Below are positions 16,201-22,331 of a stretch of DNA of 22,331 bases, piece by piece (within the stretch, counting starts at the first letter, position 1; every line of letters starts with the position of its first letter). Origin of the DNA: Thermoplasmata archaeon (GTDB lineage Archaea; Thermoplasmatota; Thermoplasmata; Thermoplasmatales; Thermoplasmataceae). A program made the position numbers and the translations under genes. The notes under the pieces were generated by a model, which ran no database searches, was not told where the DNA came from, and saw only the letters and a program-made list of their open reading frames with translations. The stretch is from the NCBI GenBank assembly GCA_021802365.1, contig JAKAAJ010000012.1, positions 1 to 22,331 of the forward strand, given 5' to 3'.

Positions 16201-16577
16201 ACAGTCGCTATCCCTTCGAGGGGTGCAACAAGTATTCCCTCAGTAAGTATTGCAAGTCCAACCCTAACAGCCTTTTCAACGGCCACCTTTTTGCCTTCAC
16301 CTGAATACATGCCAGCCACCCTGCGTGAGATGGCAATGGAGATTTCTTCACGGCTCATGGTTTTTGCCAGTTCCCTGATTTCAGATGCAATGCCCTTTAT
16401 TCCTATTAGCTCCTCAATTCTGTCTGCCATATCCGAAGCAAGGGGCATTTCAACCTCATTTGAAACATCAAGGCCCTTCTCCCTTGCCTTCCTAGCTATC
16501 TCGTAAGATTCACGGACACGTTCCCAGAGCATGCTTCTGTAGCTTTCAAGGCTGATCCTTTGAGGCATTTCAGGCAT
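13278..16577 (-). CDS. polC: DNA polymerase D (Pol II) large subunit DP2
   Basis: From the ATG at 16577 the product has 1099 residues, a normal DP2 length. This large subunit carries the polymerase active site of the replicative D-family enzyme found only in archaea. The catalytic loop HAAKRRNCDGDEDS (about 835-848) holds Asp843 and Asp845. Two zinc ribbons are visible: Cys630/633/642/645 and Cys1010/1013/1026/1029. A Ser/Lys/Glu-rich linker lies at about 275-297. The frame stays open upstream to 16685, but that overlaps pyrG by 101 nt, whereas 16577 lies 7 nt after the pyrG stop and gives MPEMPQRISLESY; 16568 is also possible. No intein is present. It is coupled to the downstream GPN gene by a 4-nt overlap. 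Confidence 0.95.
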   Translation of the reverse strand: MPEMPQRISLESYRSMLWERVRESYEIARKAREKGLDVSNEVEMPLASDMADRIEELIGIKGIASEIRELAKTMSREEISIAISRRVAGMYSGEGKKVAVEKAVRVGLAILTEGILVAPLEGIATVDIASNSNGTDYVSIVYSGPIRGAGGTAQALSVLISDIVRRDLGIGSYIATDDEIERYIEEIQSYNRLKHLQYLPSPEEIRRVVRNLPVCIDGEGSEEEEVSGHRDMERVSTNRIRGGMCLVLCEGLLQKSKKVLKHTSKLGIKEWDFLSGSSSSEGTEQKSEKDSGKSEKFLKDLVAGRPVFGHPNRPGGFRLRYGRSRLTGLAAAGISPSTMIVADEFIATGAQIKVELPGKAAAVTPCDGIDGPMVLLDDGSHIRVENEETARAVSQRISMITDMGEILIAYGDFLENNHKLVPGSFNNDWWRQYALRANVPEDLLSRIPDEKEAIAISEKYGIPVYPRYDYFWHDLQIPEILSLRTQLMNCRVLDRVLIADASLSWPLVRLGIPFNSSGSEIRLSEYACLLRSLGLYEDGGIIKEKAQIPQGKYDSVSLVSRLSGLTILPRSPTRVGARLGRPEKAGDRKMKPKVHVLFPVESYGSTRRSLRSAGSSSSSSIEIEMEMRRCMECRSDSPQPICPNCGSSTEATGNVKKSRVDLHGILQKAEERMGISLPDKLEIKGVKKLMSSTKAAEPIEKGILRAIHDISINKDGTCRYDMSDIPITHFHSDELMVDPSIFVSLGYDGSEVNEILPQDIIIPYRSAEYLLKVASFVDDLLTKYYGLPPFYMCQKPEDLIGHLVIGLAPHTSGGIVGRIIGFSNVSGCYAHPFYHAAKRRNCDGDEDSIMLLMDGLLNFSKKFLPSTRGGLMDAPLVLTVQLNPEEVDKEAMNVDTVWEYPLEFYEKASIGASPVDLEEMMMTMGKRFSLTGTIMGTGFSTSCSNINQGVTTCSYKTIDSMEEKIERQLKLARRIRAVDADDVASRVLNSHFLPDMYGNFRKFFSQEFRCTRCNAKYRRVPLSGKCLKCGNRSLTLTIHRGSIMKYMQETVKISEEFEIPWYLKIRIDNLVNTINGTFNTTEPIKGEELNFYMEEEVEN
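13288..13293 (-). promoter_or_regulatory. strong Shine-Dalgarno for the TTG-initiated GPN gene
   Basis: GGAGGT (within GGAGGTGG) lies in the last codons of the DP2 gene, 6 nt before the TTG at 13281. It is the strongest ribosome site in the window and decides the start. It lets a weak start codon work directly behind a stop. Confidence 0.75.
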
Positions 16578-16584
16578 CCCTGCT

Positions 16585-18312
<1,728 letters not shown>

Positions 18313-18846
18313 ATGAACTCATTGCCTGAGACATATCCGGCTTTTCGGAAACGGCCTCAGGTACTTTTCTACTACATGCACCAGGATGATCCCAGGAAAA
18401 GCACCATGAAAAAACTTGAAAGGTTTGGCCTTGCCAAGTCCGTCCCGCTAGTCAGGCTCAACCGGGCAGTTACATTGGCGCATGATTCTGAAAAAAGCCT
18501 CCTTCCCATTTTCGGTAAAGACATCTCCCTTCATGGCATAGGAGTTCTGGAGGGCTCCTGGAACAGATCCGAAACTCTTTCCGCAATAAGAATGAAAAGA
18601 GGGTTGAAGCTCCCAACACTTCTGGCGGCCAATCCTGTAAACTACGGAAAACCGTTCAGGCTTTCATCTGTGGAGGCCGTCGCAGCTGCCCTTTTTATTA
18701 CTGGATTTCAGGATTTCGGAATCGAGTTGCTTGGAAAATTCACATGGGGGCACGTATTCTATGACCTCAACCGGGAGCCTTTGCTTGAATACTCCAGGTG
18801 CACAAGTGAAGAGGAGCTAAAGGAGGCAGAGGAGCAGTTTTTCTAA
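18313..18846 (+). CDS. tsr3: rRNA aminocarboxypropyltransferase Tsr3
   Basis: This 177-residue protein carries the Tsr3/DUF367 hallmark stretch LEGSWNRSETL (79-89), then KLPTLLAANPVNYGKPFRLSSVEAVAAALFITGF, with WGHVFYDLNREPLLEY near the end. Tsr3 moves the aminocarboxypropyl group of S-adenosylmethionine to a hypermodified residue of small-subunit rRNA, late in ribosome assembly. It is the only complete plus-strand gene here. It has its own leaderless-type promoter, divergent from pyrG. Its stop shares CTAA with the stop of the converging PP-loop gene (4-nt overlap). Nob1, another small-subunit maturation factor, lies about 16 kb away. Confidence 0.92.
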   Translation: MNSLPETYPAFRKRPQVLFYYMHQDDPRKSTMKKLERFGLAKSVPLVRLNRAVTLAHDSEKSLLPIFGKDISLHGIGVLEGSWNRSETLSAIRMKRGLKLPTLLAANPVNYGKPFRLSSVEAVAAALFITGFQDFGIELLGKFTWGHVFYDLNREPLLEYSRCTSEEELKEAEEQFF

Positions 18847-20261
18847 ACCTGTACCCACTGTTTTCCGTCAATGCGGCATACACCTGAAGCGTATTCACCA
18901 AAAATATCAAGGATTTTATTCCTGAACTGCTCTGGAATCTTGCTTCCAGCAGATTTCTCTTCAGGAAGGATGTGAATCATATCCACATGGCTTCTAATTC
19001 CACTGCCTTCGCCCCCTATTCTCTTTTTCATCAGTAATAGTTCATCAGGGTCCAGCCTCATTCTTGTCCTTTCCAGACGCTCTTCGAGGTGGTTCACTGA
19101 ATCCTTTGTGTAACCGGCCTCTTCAGGGTCTCCTCCTGCAGCGATGATAAAGAGAAGGATCCCAAGGCATTTTGAACACTTTCCGCAGGGAACAATTTTT
19201 CCTTCAACGTTTCGGCAGGAGTGGCAGGATCGCTGTGTCCGGAAAAGCTCCGGGTACCTCTTTATAAGTATCTTTTCCTCCAGGGACCCGTTAATTGGAT
19301 AAACTGCTGACCATACACCTATTTCAAGCCCTGTACTCTTCAAGTATCGCGTAAATGAAAGGTTAAAGTCCGAAGTCTGATCATAAATTCCATAATAGTG
19401 CTTCAGGCCTTTGTAATCTGAAAACTCCAGAGGATCATCAAATTCATCGCCCATAACAATATTTCCCACATTATGCTTAATCAGCAGAGGTATGGAGGCG
19501 AATATATATACCGGAAATATGAATAGCTGCACAGGGTAATCGTCGGCCCATTTCTCCGAAACTTTTCTGTTTAGAGGCTTAAGCCTGTCAAGGCAGAAAT
19601 GGTAGAATCTGTCCACATTTGTCCAGACTTTTTCAACATGCCTCCCGGTGGATGTGAAATAATCAAAGGATGTTTTTGCAGTGTTCCAGTGGCCGCCGGA
19701 CTCATTTATGAACACATGGTGCACATTTGCGCCAATCTCTGAAAGGATTCCAGAAGTCAGGAGGCTCTCCTTGCCTCCCGAGGAGAGAATGGCCACAGAG
19801 TTTGGATCCATGGTTTTACCTATTCTGCCGCTTATGATGTTCGGTGTTACAATCTCAGTGCATCCTGTTGAATTTTCTTCAGTTATATCAGAATCCCCTG
19901 GAAGGTATTCACTGAGAAAGAATTCATGCCTTCTAATGCAGAGCCTGTTTACAAAGACCTCCCTGTTGTTTATCCTCACCCATTCGCTTATTATTTCCCT
20001 ATCCTGTGGCCTTACCGGAAAATTGAGAGTAAGCCTCCTGGAGAAAAGTGTAAAATTGATTGCAGGCATTGTTAAAACAAGACCTGCAAGGTTCTCGTCG
20101 ACAACTATGTCTTCAAAATATGTGAATATCAGCTTGAATTTATGGGACCCGCCCTCATCCTCGATCACAATGCTGCCCGATATCCTCCTCTTCTCAATAC
20201 TTTCTACCTGTACCGATATATTGCTGAAAGTAGCAATTCTCTCAAGGAATTGGCCTGTCAT
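18843..20261 (-). CDS. PP-loop ATPase with cysteine cluster (QueC-like core)
   Basis: The 472-residue protein has an N-terminal domain of about 150 residues that I do not recognise, then a PP-loop (N-type ATP pyrophosphatase) core with LSSGGKES at 159-166, a variant of SGGxDS with Glu for Asp. FINESGGHWNTAK (184-196) follows. A cluster Cys346/349/359/362/365 (CHSC, CGKCSKC) resembles the zinc site of QueC. Such enzymes adenylate a carboxylate, amide or tRNA base before nucleophilic attack. At about twice QueC length and with no queuosine or archaeosine genes nearby, it is probably not QueC itself. It starts at an ATGA overlap with the DUF1611 gene, so the two are translationally coupled. Confidence 0.75.
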   Translation of the reverse strand: MTGQFLERIATFSNISVQVESIEKRRISGSIVIEDEGGSHKFKLIFTYFEDIVVDENLAGLVLTMPAINFTLFSRRLTLNFPVRPQDREIISEWVRINNREVFVNRLCIRRHEFFLSEYLPGDSDITEENSTGCTEIVTPNIISGRIGKTMDPNSVAILSSGGKESLLTSGILSEIGANVHHVFINESGGHWNTAKTSFDYFTSTGRHVEKVWTNVDRFYHFCLDRLKPLNRKVSEKWADDYPVQLFIFPVYIFASIPLLIKHNVGNIVMGDEFDDPLEFSDYKGLKHYYGIYDQTSDFNLSFTRYLKSTGLEIGVWSAVYPINGSLEEKILIKRYPELFRTQRSCHSCRNVEGKIVPCGKCSKCLGILLFIIAAGGDPEEAGYTKDSVNHLEERLERTRMRLDPDELLLMKKRIGGEGSGIRSHVDMIHILPEEKSAGSKIPEQFRNKILDIFGEYASGVCRIDGKQWVQV

Positions 20262-21298
20262 TGCATTGCAACTTCCCGAATGGTCCTGGTAATCCTTTCA
20301 ACATCATCTGAGAGTGGATCGAAAACAGGTATTCCATACTGGGATTCCAGATTATCTACTGCCTCCCTTACTTCCCCTTCAGTCATATTCTCCCTGTTTA
20401 TCGAAATGGCTATTACCGGGGATCCGGAGAGGAGCTCCAGTATTTTTATGTATTTTTCAAGAGGAGGTATCCTGAAATCCTCGAATCCGTCGAAGAATTT
20501 CCTCTTCGGCGCATGTTGAAGTATTATTCCCGTGGGGCGGCACGCCCCAATTATCTCAAAGCTTCCGGGATAGGCGGGATGAAGAACTGAACCCTGCCCC
20601 TCAATAAACATGATGTCCGGGGATTCCATATCCCAGGCCCTCAGGGTGTTCCATTCAAGATTGCCCGGGATAAAATCATTTATCATGGAGTCCACTACAA
20701 CAGTGTGCTCAATACCCTGCATCCATGCAGTCTGGCCAGTCCCAATCATGCAGGATTTATCCCCTGACTTTCGCATGCTGTTTGTAAGAACAACAGTTGT
20801 TGTCCTCTTCCCGATTGCGCTGTCAGTTCCAAGAACAGCAATTCTCGCTGATTTGACCTCCCTTATCCTTCCGGTAAAGGGCATCTTCATGTCCCTGAAC
20901 ATCTTCCTTACATCCACTATCCTGACGCCGTGCTTGCGTGCAAGTTCATAGAACTCTGGATCGTCTGATATGAATTCATGCAATCCGCTGACAACGTTCA
21001 GCCCCTCGTGCAGAGCTTCGGATATGACCCCCCTGTATTCAGCCGGAAGATAGCCCCCATCAGTGGCAATGCCAACAACTAAAGTGCTCACACCTAACTT
21101 AATTGAATCGCTGAGGTTTGCCACCACAGGTATTCCCCTGTTCTTTCCTTCAACGACCATTCCGGCATCTTTGCCCGCTTTTGTTGAGTCTATTACAGCT
21201 TTCACATTGTATCTTTTTGTGTACCTCACAAGCCCATTGGCTGTCTTTCCATACGTGCTTCCCAGGACACCTTCCGCAAGTACTACTGCATTGTCCAT
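20258..21298 (-). CDS. DUF1611 family P-loop protein (DgcN-like)
   Basis: At 346 residues this is a full-length DUF1611 member. It has an N-terminal Rossmann-like domain (about 1-145, with IDSTKAGKDAG) and a C-terminal P-loop domain with VLGTDSAIGKRTTT (155-168), IGTGQTAWMQG (185-195), EGQGSVLHPAYPG (233-245) and QHAPKRKFFDGF (261-272). Some bacterial members are reported as D-glutamate N-acetyltransferases (DgcN), and others sit next to dipeptide epimerases; no epimerase is seen here. The gene overlaps the PLP gene upstream by 16 nt and the PP-loop gene downstream by 4 nt, so the three products are likely made together. The family is secure, the reaction not. Confidence 0.82.
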   Translation of the reverse strand: MDNAVVLAEGVLGSTYGKTANGLVRYTKRYNVKAVIDSTKAGKDAGMVVEGKNRGIPVVANLSDSIKLGVSTLVVGIATDGGYLPAEYRGVISEALHEGLNVVSGLHEFISDDPEFYELARKHGVRIVDVRKMFRDMKMPFTGRIREVKSARIAVLGTDSAIGKRTTTVVLTNSMRKSGDKSCMIGTGQTAWMQGIEHTVVVDSMINDFIPGNLEWNTLRAWDMESPDIMFIEGQGSVLHPAYPGSFEIIGACRPTGIILQHAPKRKFFDGFEDFRIPPLEKYIKILELLSGSPVIAISINRENMTEGEVREAVDNLESQYGIPVFDPLSDDVERITRTIREVAMQ

Positions 21299-22263
21299 TT
21301 TCTTGACCTGCCTGTTATCACTACCACTATATCTTTTTCCGAATCTCCATTTCTGGGTACAACCTTGTCTGCAGCGGCAAGAGCCGAAGCTGATGCCGGC
21401 AGGACTGAAAGCATCTCTGTTTTTTCAAGAAGACTTGCATATCTGATCATCTCGAAATCTGAGACGTACTCTGCAACACCCCTGGACTCGTAGATTGAGT
21501 CCAGTGCCCTCTGGCCATCGTATGAACGGTATGCGACAAGGGGTTCTGATTCAGGGGTTTCCACAATAGATGATGGATCGAGTTCCATAATCGTCCTTTT
21601 TCCAGACTTCCAGGATTCCACTACCGGATTTCCATTGGGAGTGCTGGATCCTATGAAAACAGGAATTTTCTTTATCACTCCCCTGGCCCTCATGTTCCTG
21701 AAACCATTATATATACCTGCCAGTGTTGTTCCGTTTCCCACAGGAACGGCAACATAAGCAGGGCTTCTGCCCAGCTGGGAAACTATTTCATAGGCAATCG
21801 AGCTGTACCCTATGAAGTCGACCTCGGAATTTTCCGAACCTGGGCTGGAATCGTACCAGGACTCTTCTCTGGAGCGGCCCCTCATCATTTCAACTAGATC
21901 TTCATACCGGGACTCTACCTTCATAATCGTGGCCCCGTTGGCCTCCATCTCTGAATTTCTTTCTCCGGAATACTGCTCTGGTACCGCGATAACAGACTTC
22001 AACCCATATATGTTGGCAAAATGAGATATGGATGCGCCGTAATTGCCGCAAGTGGCAAGGGAAATTGTATCATAGCCAAGATCCTTTGCCCTTATGACAT
22101 GATGCTTTGATATCCGGTCTTTCTGTGTACCTGTTACGCCAGCCCCTTCGAATTTTATAAAAATCTTTTTTAGCCGGAGGGTTCTTTCCAGATTCTTTGC
22201 TCTGAAAAAAGGCGTCTTATCAGGTGGTTCTTCCTCTCCGTCCATCTCTTCCATTGTTTTCAC
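21283..22263 (-). CDS. fold-type II PLP-dependent enzyme (threonine synthase/cysteine synthase-like)
   Basis: This 326-residue protein shows the tryptophan-synthase-beta-type fold. Lys48 in GVTGTQKDRIS is the likely PLP Schiff-base lysine, Asn74 lies in the substrate loop TCGNYGAS, and GNGTTLAG (176-183) binds the phosphate. It is shorter than usual threonine synthases. 'TGTQKDR' is close to their 'TGTFKDR', but the rest is too diverged to name a substrate; beta-replacement or beta-elimination on an amino acid is expected. The start is GTG at 22263 or ATG at 22254; neither has a Shine-Dalgarno. It heads a three-gene operon and a 16-nt palindrome lies directly before the GTG. There are no threonine-pathway neighbours. 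Confidence 0.8.
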   Translation of the reverse strand: MKTMEEMDGEEEPPDKTPFFRAKNLERTLRLKKIFIKFEGAGVTGTQKDRISKHHVIRAKDLGYDTISLATCGNYGASISHFANIYGLKSVIAVPEQYSGERNSEMEANGATIMKVESRYEDLVEMMRGRSREESWYDSSPGSENSEVDFIGYSSIAYEIVSQLGRSPAYVAVPVGNGTTLAGIYNGFRNMRARGVIKKIPVFIGSSTPNGNPVVESWKSGKRTIMELDPSSIVETPESEPLVAYRSYDGQRALDSIYESRGVAEYVSDFEMIRYASLLEKTEMLSVLPASASALAAADKVVPRNGDSEKDIVVVITGRSRKWTMQ

Positions 22264-22312
22264 TCAGGCTTAAGCCTGATTGATCGCTGATAACACTCAT
22301 TGATATTTAAAG
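22264..22312 (-). promoter_or_regulatory. promoter and palindrome before the PLP enzyme gene
   Basis: A TATA-like CTTTAAATA (22312-22304) would start transcription near 22282. Directly after it lies tcaggcttaagcctga (22264-22279), a perfect 16-nt palindrome ending at the GTG start. It could be an operator, or a hairpin in the first bases of the message covering the start. Both are inferences from symmetry and place. Confidence 0.5.
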
Positions 22313-22331
22313 ATTGACATAGGAAGATTCA

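Noticed and set aside
18843..20261. Naming the PP-loop protein as QueC (archaeosine/queuosine pathway)
   Set aside because: The cysteine cluster is similar, but the protein is about twice QueC length, has SGGKES instead of SGGxDS, and lacks pathway neighbours.
19681..20292. A 203-codon open frame on the plus strand
   Set aside because: It lies wholly opposite the PP-loop gene, which has clear motifs. Its translation shows no domain and it has no promoter or ribosome site. The same holds for other long antisense frames, such as 15370-15819, 13309-13716 and 7983-8336.

Overview
The window reads as a stretch of chromosome from a euryarchaeon, most likely of the Thermoplasmatales or a close relative. 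Four things point this way: a DNA polymerase D large subunit (DP2), archaeal housekeeping proteins (Nob1, Tsr3, Ogg2, a GPN-loop GTPase), TATA boxes about 26 nt before several start codons (the leaderless arrangement) mixed with strong GGTGA-type ribosome sites, and a surface-anchored S53 (kumamolisin-type) protease with tandem 'GLPSGxxW' modules, as expected of a heterotrophic acidophile. Arginine is mostly AGG/AGA and coding density is very high. The longest gap between genes is about 140 nt. I see no tRNA, rRNA, CRISPR array, insertion sequence or prophage. The genus assignment is inference.

Layout. Positions 1-1059 (+) hold the C-terminal part of an MFS transporter. Almost everything else is on the minus strand, so the following reads right to left within each block. 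(a) 22263-18843: a compact operon of a fold-type II PLP enzyme, a DUF1611 P-loop protein and a PP-loop ATPase with a cysteine cluster, joined by 16-nt and 4-nt overlaps. It converges on tsr3 (+, 18313-18846). (b) 18195-12502: pyrG, the DP2 gene and a GPN-loop GTPase, tightly coupled, the last starting at TTG behind a near-perfect Shine-Dalgarno. (c) 12360-12154: a small zinc-ribbon protein with its own promoter. (d) 12068-9367: Fe/Mn superoxide dismutase, Ogg2 glycosylase and the bifunctional NAD(P)HX repair enzyme, followed by a degenerate acyl-adenylate ligase-like protein (9307-7769). (e) 7728-4768: the S53 protease. (f) 4704-3958: a divergent ZIP/GufA metal transporter with a DtxR-like palindrome over its promoter. 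(g) 3899-3395: two small unknown proteins. (h) 3300-1051: citrate synthase, Nob1 and a cyclase-family hydrolase.

How the genes fit together. Block (d) gathers superoxide removal, 8-oxoguanine excision and repair of damaged NAD(P)H, and so looks like a damage-repair unit. Block (b) links nucleotide supply with replication. Block (a) has no function I can assign; it is the best candidate in this window for an undescribed pathway. The likely metal-responsive control of the ZIP gene and the loss of both adenylation lysines in the ligase-like protein are the next most notable points.
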